Assembly: GCF_024710485.1 (NCBI RefSeq)
Contig: NZ_JANJUQ010000045.1
Location: 1 to 64,000 of the forward strand
From: Flavobacterium sp.
GTDB lineage: Bacteria; Bacteroidota; Bacteroidia; Flavobacteriales; Flavobacteriaceae
Direction of reading: 5' to 3'
DNA: 64,000 nt
The notes beneath the pieces are model-generated. The model had not been told where the DNA came from, ran no database searches, and saw nothing but the letters and a program-made list of their open reading frames with translations. The translations under genes and the position numbers were made by a program. Position 1 is the stretch's first letter, and every line of letters starts with the position of its first letter. Shown one piece after another: positions 17,128 through 26,255 of the stretch.

Positions 17128-18195
17128 TTAGGGTCGGTATATTTTGCCGGAGGAATGGTCCTTGTTAGCGCCCGTAACACTGCTCAAAACATTAACTTCT
17201 TTGCGCAATTTCAAAACACCAAGTAAGCCAAAAATAAGAGCTTCTTTGTATTCTAAGGTTTTGGTATCAGGCACAATGATGGTCATGTCAGTCAAATAGT
17301 TTTGCATGCATTCCAATAAAAAAGTATTGTAAGCACCGCCACCGGTAACGAGCATTTTGCCTTTTCTTTCCGGCAAAGCGTAAGCTGTTTGTTTGGCAAT
17401 GTGCTTGATAAAGGTGTGCATTTTGTCTTCTACGGTAAGATCGTAACTCTTTATCAAAGGCAGGACGATGGTTTTGACAAATTCAAAGCCTAATGATTTC
17501 GGATACGGTTTTTGGTAATACGACAAGTTGTCTAATTCTTCCAAAAGCGCAATATCGGTTTCGCCGCTGCGGGCTATTTCGCCTTTGTCGTCATACGGTA
17601 AGCCGAGTTGATTCGCATAAAAATTCAATACGGTATTCACCGGTGAAATGTCAAATGCTATACGTTTTCCGTCTTGTTCAAATGAAATGTTGGAAAATCC
17701 GCCTAAATTCAGGCAGTAATCATAATCAGCAAATAAAATTCGATCACCAATCGGCACCAAAGGAGCGCCTTGTCCACCGAGTTTTACATCTTGCACCCGA
17801 AAGTCACAAACTACTGTTTGATTAACTATTTCAGCAATTTCTTTTAAGTTGCCGATTTGCAATGTCAAGCCATTTTGCGGTTGGTGCAAAATCGTGTGTC
17901 CGTGACTGCAAACGGCATCAAGCTTATTGATTTTATTGCGGCTGATAAAGTCTTTAATGGTATGTCCCAAAAGTGAAGTATAATCGCGGTTCAGTTGTTT
18001 TAATTCTTTCTGAGAAAAATCAACTGCAGTTCGCAATTTGTTTAACCAATCTTCGGTGTACGGGACGGTTTCACTTTCTAAAATTTTGTAGCTCCATTTT
18101 TGGTGATTTACCGTGAAATGGATGTGCGCCAAATCGACGCCATCTAGCGAAGTACCCGACATGACGCCTATAACTTTATAACTTTCTTTCAACAT
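17128..18195 (-). CDS. anmK: Anhydro-N-acetylmuramic acid kinase
   Basis: Cytoplasmic kinase that opens and phosphorylates 1,6-anhydro-MurNAc to MurNAc-6-phosphate in peptidoglycan recycling. The phosphate-binding motif VMSGTSLDGVD occupies residues 11-21. GHTILHQP, GGQGAPLVP and VTGGGAYN match later family blocks. The 355 residues are full length, starting from the ATG at 18195. It is divergent from the acyl-CoA dehydrogenase gene. Together with mpl at 58.9 kb it indicates that the organism reuses both the sugar and the peptide of its own wall. A MurQ-type etherase is not in the window. Confidence 0.94.
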   Translation of the reverse strand: MLKESYKVIGVMSGTSLDGVDLAHIHFTVNHQKWSYKILESETVPYTEDWLNKLRTAVDFSQKELKQLNRDYTSLLGHTIKDFISRNKINKLDAVCSHGHTILHQPQNGLTLQIGNLKEIAEIVNQTVVCDFRVQDVKLGGQGAPLVPIGDRILFADYDYCLNLGGFSNISFEQDGKRIAFDISPVNTVLNFYANQLGLPYDDKGEIARSGETDIALLEELDNLSYYQKPYPKSLGFEFVKTIVLPLIKSYDLTVEDKMHTFIKHIAKQTAYALPERKGKMLVTGGGAYNTFLLECMQNYLTDMTIIVPDTKTLEYKEALIFGLLGVLKLRKEVNVLSSVTGANKDHSSGKIYRP

Positions 18196-18215
18196 TGGCT
18201 AAAATTACGAAAACG

Positions 18216-18247
18216 TTTGAAATTCTAACTTTTAAATCCTATTTTTG
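18216..18247 (+). promoter_or_regulatory. Promoter of the acyl-CoA dehydrogenase gene
   Basis: TTTG (18216-18219), 20 bases, TATTTTTG (18240-18247): a full consensus match with near-ideal spacing, 44 bases upstream of the start codon. Confidence 0.8.
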
Positions 18248-18291
18248 CGCACCAAAAGTAAAGAAACAACAAACAATAACCGTTACAGTAT

Positions 18292-19431
18292 ATGGATTTT
18301 AATTTAACCGAAGAACAGTTAATGATTCAACAAGCGGCTCGCGATTTTGCCCAAGCCGAATTGTTGCCGGGGGTAATAGAAAGAGACGAACATTCCAAGT
18401 TTCCAACAGAACAAGTGAAGATGATGGGAGAGTTAGGATTTATGGGAATGATGGTAGATCCGAAATATGGCGGTGCCGGTTTGGACAGCGTTTCTTATGT
18501 TTTAGCCATGACAGAAATTGCCAAAGTAGATGCTTCGGCAGCGGTAATTATGTCGGTGAACAACTCTTTAGTATGTGCCGGAATGGAAAAATATTGTTCG
18601 GAAGAACAAAAAATGAAATACTTAGTGCCGTTGGCCAAAGGAGAAGTAATCGGTGCGTTCTGTCTTTCTGAGCCGGAAGCCGGAAGTGACGCTTCTTCTC
18701 AAAAAACGACTGCCAAAGATATGGGCGATTACTATTTGCTGAACGGTACCAAAAACTGGATTACCAATGGAGGAACTGCTTCTACATATTTAGTAATGGC
18801 ACAAACTGATGTCGAAAAAGGACATAAAGGAATCAACGCTTTCATCGTAGAAAGAGGTTGGGAAGGTTTTGAAATCGGACCTAAAGAAAAGAAAATGGGA
18901 ATCCGCGGCAGTGACACGCATTCGTTAATGTTTACTGATGTAAAAGTACCAAAGGAAAATCGTATCGGAGCCGATGGTTTCGGTTTTAATTTTGCCATGA
19001 ATGTTTTGAACGGCGGTCGTATCGGAATTGCTTCTCAAGCCTTAGGTATCGCTACCGGTGCTTACGAATTGGCCTTAAAATACGCTAACGAAAGAAAAGC
19101 TTTTGGTAAAGAAATCTTCAAGCACCAAGCCATTGCTTTCAAATTGGCCGATATGTATGTTAAAATCACTGCAGCTAAATTGTTAATCATGAAAGCAGCT
19201 TGTGAGAAAGACGAAGGAAAAGACATTGCTCACTCTGGCGCTATGGCCAAATTGTACGCTTCTGAAATTGCTTTAGAAGTGGCTAATGAAGCCGTTCAAA
19301 TTCACGGTGGAAACGGTTATGTAGCCGAATACCATGTAGAGAGAATGATGCGCGATTCGAAAATCACACAGATTTACGAAGGAACTTCCGAAATCCAAAG
19401 AATTGTAATTTCAAGAGGATTGGTTTCGTAA
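18292..19431 (+). CDS. Acyl-CoA dehydrogenase, probably short-chain
   Basis: FAD enzyme of fatty-acid or branched-chain amino-acid breakdown, oxidising acyl-CoA to enoyl-CoA and passing electrons to an electron-transfer flavoprotein. The family signatures are GAFCLSEPEAGSD near residue 125 and QIHGGNGYVAEYHVER near 337. The catalytic base is probably Glu363 in YEGTSEIQ. The 379 residues are full length. It has its own consensus promoter and ends at a terminator, so it is a single-gene unit. The sequence resembles butyryl-CoA dehydrogenases, but chain-length preference is inferred only. Confidence 0.93.
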   Translation: MDFNLTEEQLMIQQAARDFAQAELLPGVIERDEHSKFPTEQVKMMGELGFMGMMVDPKYGGAGLDSVSYVLAMTEIAKVDASAAVIMSVNNSLVCAGMEKYCSEEQKMKYLVPLAKGEVIGAFCLSEPEAGSDASSQKTTAKDMGDYYLLNGTKNWITNGGTASTYLVMAQTDVEKGHKGINAFIVERGWEGFEIGPKEKKMGIRGSDTHSLMFTDVKVPKENRIGADGFGFNFAMNVLNGGRIGIASQALGIATGAYELALKYANERKAFGKEIFKHQAIAFKLADMYVKITAAKLLIMKAACEKDEGKDIAHSGAMAKLYASEIALEVANEAVQIHGGNGYVAEYHVERMMRDSKITQIYEGTSEIQRIVISRGLVS

Positions 19432-19454
19432 ATCCATCTTCAAAAATCAATACA

Positions 19455-19482
19455 AAAGCCTTCCTTTACGGGAAGGTTTTTC
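19455..19482 (+). terminator. Terminator of the acyl-CoA dehydrogenase gene
   Basis: CCTTCC and GGAAGG pair around TTTACG, flanked by AAAAG and TTTTTC. It ends three bases before the -33 element of the next promoter. Confidence 0.75.
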
Positions 19483-19484
19483 TT

Positions 19485-19515
19485 TTTGTAAGCTTTTCAG
19501 GTTTTACTATATTTA
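19485..19515 (+). promoter_or_regulatory. Promoter of the short-chain dehydrogenase gene
   Basis: TTTG (19485-19488), exactly 19 bases, TATATTTA (19508-19515). One base differs from the consensus. The start codon follows 17 bases after the box. Confidence 0.7.
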
Positions 19516-19532
19516 CCCTACAAAAGAACGCT

Positions 19533-20213
19533 ATGAAAAAAAATATCATTATTACCGGAACCTCGCGTGGTATTGGCTACGAATTGGCTTTACAATTGGC
19601 TAAAGCCGGACACCAAGTGTTAGCGATTTCCCGTAAAACACCGCAAGCACTAATCGAAAATGAAAACATTACTTGTTTGTCGGTAGATTTAGGGAAAGAA
19701 GAAGAGTTAATTGAGGTCGACAAGTTTCTTACCCATGCTTGGAAAAAAGTGGATGTTATCATACACAACGCCGGTAGTTTGTTGAACCGACCGTTTTCGC
19801 AAACCTTCCAAGAAGATTTTGAAAGCGTTTACCGAGTGAATGTTTTTGGGGTAGCCAATCTGACTCGTGTCTGTTTGCCATACCTTCAAGAAGGCAGTCA
19901 TGTGGTAACCATCAGTTCGATGGGCGGCGTTCAAGGAACCATGAAGTTTGCCGGTTTGGCGGCGTACAGTTCCAGTAAAGGTGCTGTGATTACGCTGTCT
20001 GAACTGTTGGCTGAAGAATATAAAGAGCAAGGTATTGCCTTCAATGTGTTGGCGCTCGGAGCTGTAAATACCGAGATGTTGCAAGAAGCCTTTCCGGGTT
20101 ATGAAGCCCCAATTTCCGCCGCAGCAATGGCTGATTATATTGCCCATTTTGCTTTAACCGGCAACAAATACCACAATGGAAAATTAATTCAAGTAAGTTC
20201 GTCTACACCTTAA
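19533..20213 (+). CDS. Short-chain dehydrogenase/reductase
   Basis: NAD(P)-binding oxidoreductase of the classical short-chain family; the substrate is unknown. The cofactor motif is TGTSRGIGYE at residues 8-17, followed by HNAG (the usual NNAG) and the active-site serine in TISSMGG. The catalytic YSSSK comes after that. The Arg in the cofactor loop hints at NADP. It is short (226 residues) and ends soon after the substrate loop. The sprT-like gene follows after 33 CA-rich bases, so cotranscription is likely, but the two functions have no obvious link. Confidence 0.88.
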   Translation: MKKNIIITGTSRGIGYELALQLAKAGHQVLAISRKTPQALIENENITCLSVDLGKEEELIEVDKFLTHAWKKVDVIIHNAGSLLNRPFSQTFQEDFESVYRVNVFGVANLTRVCLPYLQEGSHVVTISSMGGVQGTMKFAGLAAYSSSKGAVITLSELLAEEYKEQGIAFNVLALGAVNTEMLQEAFPGYEAPISAAAMADYIAHFALTGNKYHNGKLIQVSSSTP

Positions 20214-20246
20214 AAACCGAAACTCGTAACCCGCAACCATCATCCA

Positions 20247-20849
20247 TTGAGCGAAGTCCTTCAAAAATACCTTCCCGAACACGCCGTACTGCCTTGCTTT
20301 GAATTAATCAAGAGCAACAATGTGCATTTGAAGATAGTCAACGAGCGCCAAACACGCCACGGAGATTATCGTAGAGCGGTAGGTGGAAAGCATGAGATTA
20401 CTGTGAATGCTAATTTGAACAAATACCGATTCCTCATCACTTTAATTCATGAAATTGCCCATTTGGTGGCTTATGAAAAATTCGGTCGTTTGATAAAACC
20501 ACATGGCAACGAGTGGAAGCATACGTTTCAGCGGTTGATGGTGCCGTTTATTCGCCCCGAGATTTTTCCGCATTCGGTGTTGCCATTGGTGGCCAATCAT
20601 TTCCGAAATCCCACAGCAAGTAGCGATACCGATGCGCGATTGGCTTTCGCCTTGAAACAGTTTGACGAGCGCAAACCCGATATTCACTTTGTGCACGAAG
20701 TCCCAAGCGGCAGTTTATTCCGCATTAAAAACGGCAGAATTTTTCAAAAGAAAGGCTTGCGAGTAAAGCGCTACGAATGCCTCGAAATTAAAACAGGACG
20801 CTTGTATTTGTTTAACGCCAACGCTGAGGTGGAAATAATTCCGGTATAA
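20247..20849 (+). CDS. SprT-like zinc metallopeptidase domain protein
   Basis: Cytoplasmic protein with a SprT-type fold. The zinc motif HEIAH sits in LITLIHEIAHLVAYEKFG (about residues 66-83), and HGNEWK follows as the likely third-ligand region. A basic C-terminal part (RIKNGRIFQKKGLRVKRY) might bind nucleic acid, as in SprT/Spartan relatives (inference). The start is a TTG at 20247. No in-frame ATG lies between the upstream stop at 20211 and this codon, and the first internal ATG comes after the zinc motif. It lies between the short-chain dehydrogenase and the nucleotidyltransferase on one strand. Confidence 0.8.
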   Translation: MSEVLQKYLPEHAVLPCFELIKSNNVHLKIVNERQTRHGDYRRAVGGKHEITVNANLNKYRFLITLIHEIAHLVAYEKFGRLIKPHGNEWKHTFQRLMVPFIRPEIFPHSVLPLVANHFRNPTASSDTDARLAFALKQFDERKPDIHFVHEVPSGSLFRIKNGRIFQKKGLRVKRYECLEIKTGRLYLFNANAEVEIIPV

Positions 20850-20857
20850 ATTTGCAA

Positions 20858-20901
20858 AAAAAACTCAGCAACTTAGTATCTTAGCAACTCAGTTACTCCC
20901 A
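20858..20901 (+). repeat. CA-rich low-complexity leader
   Basis: Repeated units of the type AACTCAGCAACTTAG occupy the gap before the nucleotidyltransferase gene. The stretch is poor in G and probably unstructured. Similar leaders precede 20247, 47208, 47873 and 49264. Confidence 0.5.
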
Positions 20902-20908
20902 AAAAAAA

Positions 20909-21970
20909 ATGAACAACAATTATTACGCAATACTCATGGCCGGCGGTGTCGGTTCCCGATTTTGGCCGGTAAGTACTACCGATTTTCCGAAGCAATTCCA
21001 CGACATGTTAGGCTCGGGAGAAACCTTGATTCAGAAAACATTTGCCCGTTTATCAAAGTTGATTCCAACAGAAAATATACTCATTCTTACCAACGAAAGA
21101 TATAACGATTTGGTATTGCAACAATTGCCTATGGTGAAACCTGAGCAAGTTTTGCTGGAGCCAGCGATGCGCAATACAGCGCCTTGTATTTTATATGCTT
21201 CGTTAAAAATTAAAAAGCAAAATCCTAATGCTCTAATGGTAGTAGCACCCAGCGATCACTGGATAGAAGATGAGGCAGCTTTCACCCGCGACTTGCAACA
21301 ATGTTTTGACTTTTGTCAGGAGAAAAATGCACTGATGACTTTAGGAATTCAGCCGACTTTTCCCAACACCGGATTTGGCTATATCGAATTTGACAGAGTT
21401 GATACTAATCCAATTAAAAAAGTTAAACAGTTCCGAGAAAAACCCGATTATGAAACCGCCAAGTTGTTTTTGGAAGCAGGAAATTTTTTGTGGAATGGCG
21501 GTATTTTTATTTGGAGCGCGCAATCGGTTACGGTAGCTTTTGAAAAGTTTCAACCCCAAATGAATGCTTTATTTCAAAAAGGATTAGACAGTTACAATAC
21601 TTCGCAAGAAAGGCAATTCATTTTGGATTACTACGCCCAAGCAGAAAACATCTCAATTGATTATGCCGTGATGGAAAAAGCAGATAACGTTTATGTACTA
21701 CCGGCAACTTTCGATTGGAACGATTTGGGAACTTGGGGTTCATTGCATGAAAAACTCGATAAAGACCATCAAAACAATGCTATAGTTAATGCTACGGTGA
21801 TTTTAGAAAATGCCTCCAACAACATCATTCGTTCGAATGCTCAAAAATTGGTAATCATAGATGGTTTAGACGATTACATCATTGTGGATAACGATAGTGT
21901 GCTGATGATTTACCCGAAAAGCAAAGAACAAGACATCAAGCGGATTACCGCTATGGCCGACAAATTATAA
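20909..21970 (+). CDS. manC: Mannose-1-phosphate guanylyltransferase
   Basis: Makes GDP-mannose from mannose-1-phosphate and GTP for glycan synthesis. The nucleotidyltransferase signature GGVGSRFWP (residues 12-20) is followed by FPKQFHDML. VVAPSDHWIED, FGYIEF, FREKPD and FLWNGGIFIW match the GDP-mannose pyrophosphorylase family block by block. There is no C-terminal isomerase domain, so it is the single-function type (353 residues). It ends at a terminator. A broader hexose-1-phosphate specificity cannot be excluded. Confidence 0.9.
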   Translation: MNNNYYAILMAGGVGSRFWPVSTTDFPKQFHDMLGSGETLIQKTFARLSKLIPTENILILTNERYNDLVLQQLPMVKPEQVLLEPAMRNTAPCILYASLKIKKQNPNALMVVAPSDHWIEDEAAFTRDLQQCFDFCQEKNALMTLGIQPTFPNTGFGYIEFDRVDTNPIKKVKQFREKPDYETAKLFLEAGNFLWNGGIFIWSAQSVTVAFEKFQPQMNALFQKGLDSYNTSQERQFILDYYAQAENISIDYAVMEKADNVYVLPATFDWNDLGTWGSLHEKLDKDHQNNAIVNATVILENASNNIIRSNAQKLVIIDGLDDYIIVDNDSVLMIYPKSKEQDIKRITAMADKL

Positions 21971-21972
21971 TT

Positions 21973-21998
21973 AAAAAAGAGCATTTGCTCTTTTTTTT
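21973..21998 (+). terminator. Terminator of manC
   Basis: AAAAAAGAGC and GCTCTTTTTT pair around ATTT and run into more T. The next coding frame is open back into this hairpin, but translation must start after it. Confidence 0.85.
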
Positions 21999-22070
21999 GT
22001 GTCAAATTCTAAGAATTTACGCATCCAAATAGGATTTATCGTATCTTTCAAGATTAAAAATTATACTACT

Positions 22071-25000
22071 ATGAAAGATATGCGTTGGCAAATTGGAGTA
22101 ATCTTGCTTTTTTTGACTCAATTGAGTTTTGGACAATTGTCAAATTTTACTCTTACAGTCACAAAAGTGGATGAAACTTGTACCGCCAATGGTGAGTTGC
22201 ATTTTTCAGTTGCTAATACCACAGCAGGCGCAACCATGTTGTATTCCGTTTATCGCTTGCCGGATGTGACTACGCCTATTTCCGTGCAATCGGCAAACTC
22301 CTTAACCGGATTAATTGCCGGCACTTATAGTGTTGTGGCTACGCAATCTTTAGGCAGTCAAAGTGGTACACAACAACAAGAGGTTACGATTGATGACGAA
22401 GTAGATACCTTAACCTATTTAATTATAGGAAATGATGAAGTGTGCAGTTTTGACGGTTCTATCATTGTTACTGCGCTTACAGGAACTGCGGTTAGTTATG
22501 AGATTTTTTCCGGACCTATTATCAGACCGATACAAACTTCCAATACGTTTAACAACCTAACCCAAGGAACATACCAAGTTCGGGTTCGAGACAATTGTGA
22601 TGATGCTGTTGTCCAGACATTTACCATTGAAAAAGCCAATACGGCTATAGTATTTGAAATGTTGCCCCCACAATTAGACGATTGCGATAGCGTTGCTGTT
22701 TCAGCCTTATTTGAAACTTTGGACCCCAATGGTGTAATTGCTTATCCGCTAACAGTTACCACTACGGTTACTCCACCAAGTGGTTCAAATTTAGTTTATA
22801 CGCAAACTGTGCCATCCGGTTTGTCATTTACACAAAACATTCCTTTTTATGAGCAGGATTACAATTACACCTTTACCATAGTCGATCGATGTGGTACTAC
22901 TTATACACTCAATGGGCTAGTCTCTAATTTGAATAAAGATTCGTATTACGCATTAGCGCCAATCGATTGTACTCATAAAATGGCGGTTTTTTACAATGTA
23001 GTCGAATTGAATCTTTTGTCTGGGCCATCGGGTTTCAATTTGCCCATACCGTACAATTTCACACCCCAAATAGCCGACAACTCTGTCTCAGTAACAGGTT
23101 TGATTGCCGGAATTTATACCTTTAAAGCTATAAATCAGTGTGATGAATCCTTTACGTTGGTCATAGAGGTTTCTTTTTCAGAAAATCCCCCGTTCCATTT
23201 GGTTTACAACGTTGGTTGTGTTTCCGGTTCGGTCTTGATTTATAATATACAGGAACTACTTCTGATATCGGCTCCAGCAACTTATACTTTAGGACTTCCG
23301 TTTGATTATACTTCCCAAATCAATTCAGCAAATTATATTGGTTTGGTGTTGCCTGTGGGGACTTATGTTTTTAATGCTATTGAATTATGTGGTGGCACAG
23401 TTCCAGTTGAAATCATAATCAATATTGTTCCGGCTCCGGGACCGCCGTCACCTATAATTGGAGTCGGTTGTTTGCCTGGATATGGTGCTGTTTATTTTAC
23501 GGCTGAATTATCTTCGGTCACTATGCTTACGGCACCAGCATCCTATCCGCAATCGTTGCCTTTTAACGTATCGGACGGAATTAATCAAAACGGAACTTCT
23601 TTCTTTTTAGGAATGCTCCCTGCCGGAGATTATACTTTTGAGGCTATAGTTTGCGGTATTCCGTTTACTGTGCCGGTAACTATACAAGGATACCAACCGG
23701 TGACCAATATTGCTATCAATCCGAATTGCGGATCATTTGATTTGTCGTTAGCACATAGTTCAAATAATTTAGGGCAAACATCTTATTGGCTGCAAAAATG
23801 GAATCCTAGTACTAACAGTTGGGGACATCCTATAACTAATATTGGCTATAATGAAGGTTTTCCGCCAAACAACATGAACTCTTTCCCATTGATTAATAAC
23901 GCTATCAATTATAATTTTGCCACATTGGGAAGTTTCCGAGTGCTGAAGGTTTTTAATCTTTTTGAAGATCAATTAACGTTTAGGTGTTATGAAACCCTGG
24001 AAGAGTTTGAGTTCAATGGCTTGCCAAAGATTACTGATGTTTATGCTGTTTCCTGCGGTAGCACTTTTGAGGTAATTGTCCTGGCAGAAGGGTTAAATCC
24101 GTTGCAATACCGAATTACCACTAAAAACGGTCAGCCCTTTGCTGTTGATAACGGTAACTCCAATATGTTTTCAGCTTTAGAAGCCGCTACGTATAACTTT
24201 CAAGTAGAAGATGCCTGTGGGAATTTATTAAATAGTGCTTTTGAAATTGTCAATCCGAATCCGTTGGTGATTACTGCTGATGCAATTTTGTGTAACGGCG
24301 AAAATCTGACATTATCTGTCCCTGATTTTTCTTTTTTCCAATACCAATGGTGGAAAGGAAACGACACAGCCAACATATTGAGTACAACAAATTCCCTTGA
24401 CTTTTTGCCTTTTAACGTGCCGGCTAATAACGGAACTTATTATGTGAGTATCTCTTATTCAAACAATCAATCTTCCTGTTTGAATCAAGTGTTGAGTTAT
24501 ACCATTAATATTTCGAATACCCAACCTAATGCAGGTGATAACAATACAGTTTCATATTGCGGTCGTCAAGGTGAAGTCAATTTGTTTGCACTCTTACAAG
24601 GTAGTTACGATGCCAACGGCACTTGGTCGGAACTGACTTCAAGCGGAACTTTGACTAACAATCTTTGGAATTCAGCAGCTGTATCTTTCGGAACTTACCA
24701 GTTTAAATATCGAGTAGAAGGCAATTGCAATACTTCGGATGAAGCCATAGTGAACATTACTCTAAAAGAAATTCCGCAACAACCTGTGGCTTCTTCAGAT
24801 GCGGTGATTTGCGACACCCAAAGTTTGAACTTATACGCTTCAATAGTACCTAATGCTACCTATGTATGGAGCGGACCAAACGGGTTTGCTTCCCAACAAC
24901 AAAATCCAACGTTGAATCCGTTATCGCTTAATGATAGTGGAGCTTATACTGTTTATACGGTATTGGATGGTTGTCAATCACCATCAGATAGTGTGGAAAT

Positions 25001-25490
25001 CATCGTAAATGCTTTACCTGTTGTTAGTCTGAGTCAGGATTGTATCAATGACGAATATGTGATTACGGCCACTACCACTTCAAATGTAGATTTCAATTGG
25101 AGCGGACCGGATGGTTTCAGTAGTTCGCAAAATCCGATTGTGATAACCAAAGCGGCTACCGGGAACTACGATTTAACTATTACGGATCAAAATGGGTGTA
25201 GTGTTACCGATTCTATAAATGTAATTCGAACCATTTGTTCGATTCCGAAAGGAGTGTCGGCCAACAATGACGGCGATAACGATTCTTTAGATTTAACCGG
25301 TTTTGGGGTAGAAAGGCTAAAGATTTTTAACCGTTACGGGATGTTGGTGTATGAAATGGGGAATTACGTCAACCAATGGAAAGGACAAGACAAATACGGA
25401 CACATTCTGCCAAGTGCTACCTATTATTATTTAGCTACTATGGATACCGGCGAAGTGAAATCGGGTTGGGTGTATTTGATGCACGAATAA
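22071..25490 (+). CDS. Large secreted protein with type B (CHU_C) sorting domain
   Basis: Surface or secreted protein of 1139 residues exported by type IX secretion; function unknown. The signal peptide is MKDMRWQIGVILLFLTQLSF, cleaved near FGQ. Three related repeats of about 95 residues lie roughly between residues 295 and 575, each with a LLSGPSG/LISAPAT/LTAPASY motif and a closing GIYTF/GTYVF/GDYTF strand. Ig-like segments follow. The C-terminal 85 residues (PKGVSANNDGDNDSLDL, then IFNRYGMLVYE and GWVYLMHE) are the gliding-associated type B sorting domain. ATG 22071 is chosen because the frame's earlier GTG lies within the manC terminator. It abuts the convergent mlaF-like gene without a gap. 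Confidence 0.9.
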   Translation: MKDMRWQIGVILLFLTQLSFGQLSNFTLTVTKVDETCTANGELHFSVANTTAGATMLYSVYRLPDVTTPISVQSANSLTGLIAGTYSVVATQSLGSQSGTQQQEVTIDDEVDTLTYLIIGNDEVCSFDGSIIVTALTGTAVSYEIFSGPIIRPIQTSNTFNNLTQGTYQVRVRDNCDDAVVQTFTIEKANTAIVFEMLPPQLDDCDSVAVSALFETLDPNGVIAYPLTVTTTVTPPSGSNLVYTQTVPSGLSFTQNIPFYEQDYNYTFTIVDRCGTTYTLNGLVSNLNKDSYYALAPIDCTHKMAVFYNVVELNLLSGPSGFNLPIPYNFTPQIADNSVSVTGLIAGIYTFKAINQCDESFTLVIEVSFSENPPFHLVYNVGCVSGSVLIYNIQELLLISAPATYTLGLPFDYTSQINSANYIGLVLPVGTYVFNAIELCGGTVPVEIIINIVPAPGPPSPIIGVGCLPGYGAVYFTAELSSVTMLTAPASYPQSLPFNVSDGINQNGTSFFLGMLPAGDYTFEAIVCGIPFTVPVTIQGYQPVTNIAINPNCGSFDLSLAHSSNNLGQTSYWLQKWNPSTNSWGHPITNIGYNEGFPPNNMNSFPLINNAINYNFATLGSFRVLKVFNLFEDQLTFRCYETLEEFEFNGLPKITDVYAVSCGSTFEVIVLAEGLNPLQYRITTKNGQPFAVDNGNSNMFSALEAATYNFQVEDACGNLLNSAFEIVNPNPLVITADAILCNGENLTLSVPDFSFFQYQWWKGNDTANILSTTNSLDFLPFNVPANNGTYYVSISYSNNQSSCLNQVLSYTINISNTQPNAGDNNTVSYCGRQGEVNLFALLQGSYDANGTWSELTSSGTLTNNLWNSAAVSFGTYQFKYRVEGNCNTSDEAIVNITLKEIPQQPVASSDAVICDTQSLNLYASIVPNATYVWSGPNGFASQQQNPTLNPLSLNDSGAYTVYTVLDGCQSPSDSVEIIVNALPVVSLSQDCINDEYVITATTTSNVDFNWSGPDGFSSSQNPIVITKAATGNYDLTITDQNGCSVTDSINVIRTICSIPKGVSANNDGDNDSLDLTGFGVERLKIFNRYGMLVYEMGNYVNQWKGQDKYGHILPSATYYYLATMDTGEVKSGWVYLMHE

Positions 25491-26255
25491 TTACTCTTCT
25501 TTATTCTGCGCTTTTCTGATTTTTTTGAACAGATTAGACGAATACACAAAATCGGTTATCGCTTCATTATCCGTTTTAAAAATGTCTTTTTTGGTGCCTT
25601 CCCAAGCCAAAACACCTTCTTTGAGGAAGATAATTTTGTCGCCAATTTCCATTACCGAGTTCATGTCGTGCGTATTGACTACCGTCGTAATATTGTATTC
25701 TACCGTGATTTCATGAATCAAATTATCGATTACGATAGCCGTTTTCGGATCTAAACCTGAATTGGGTTCATCACAAAAAAGATATTTCGGATTGTTCACA
25801 ATGGCTCTGGCTATCGCCACCCTTTTTTGCATACCACCCGAAATTTCGGAAGGCTTTTTATGATTGGCATTGATGAGGTTCACGCGGTTGATGACAAAAT
25901 TCACGCGGTCTTTAATTTCGGCATCGGTTTTATTGGTAAACATTTTCAACGGAAAGCCTACATTTTCTTCCACCGTCATACTGTCGAAAAGTGCACTGCC
26001 TTGGAATACCATCCCAATCTCGGTTCGCAACGCTCTTTTTTCATCCGGTGTTAACTCCGAATAGATGCGACCGTCAAAGGAAATTGTGCCTTTGTCGGGC
26101 GAGTGTATGCCGAGCAAACTTTTCAGTAAAACCGTTTTTCCCGAACCACTCTGTCCGATAATTAAATTGGTCTTTCCGGCGTCAAAAACAGTTGAAATTC
26201 CTTTTAACACCTTGCTGTCTCCGAAAGACTTTTCTACATTTTTAACTTCTATCAT
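25491..26255 (-). CDS. mlaF: MlaF-type ABC transporter ATP-binding protein
   Basis: ATPase of an MlaFE-type transporter, which moves phospholipid or other lipid between the membranes. Walker A is GQSGSGKT at 34-41, the signature is SGGMQKRVAIARA, and Walker B is YLFCDEPNSGLDP. The 254-residue form starting at ATG 26255 is preferred; its A overlaps the mlaE stop codon (TGATG), showing translational coupling. The C-terminal SSNLFKKIRKAQNKEE tail is basic. The gene abuts the convergent adhesin gene with no base between the stop codons. No substrate-binding MlaD (MCE) gene follows. Confidence 0.9.
   Translation of the reverse strand: MIEVKNVEKSFGDSKVLKGISTVFDAGKTNLIIGQSGSGKTVLLKSLLGIHSPDKGTISFDGRIYSELTPDEKRALRTEIGMVFQGSALFDSMTVEENVGFPLKMFTNKTDAEIKDRVNFVINRVNLINANHKKPSEISGGMQKRVAIARAIVNNPKYLFCDEPNSGLDPKTAIVIDNLIHEITVEYNITTVVNTHDMNSVMEIGDKIIFLKEGVLAWEGTKKDIFKTDNEAITDFVYSSNLFKKIRKAQNKEE

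Noticed and set aside
21999..22070. GTG start for the type B secreted protein
   Set aside because: It lies at the end of the manC terminator and would add a non-signal N-terminus; the ATG at 22071 gives a proper signal peptide.
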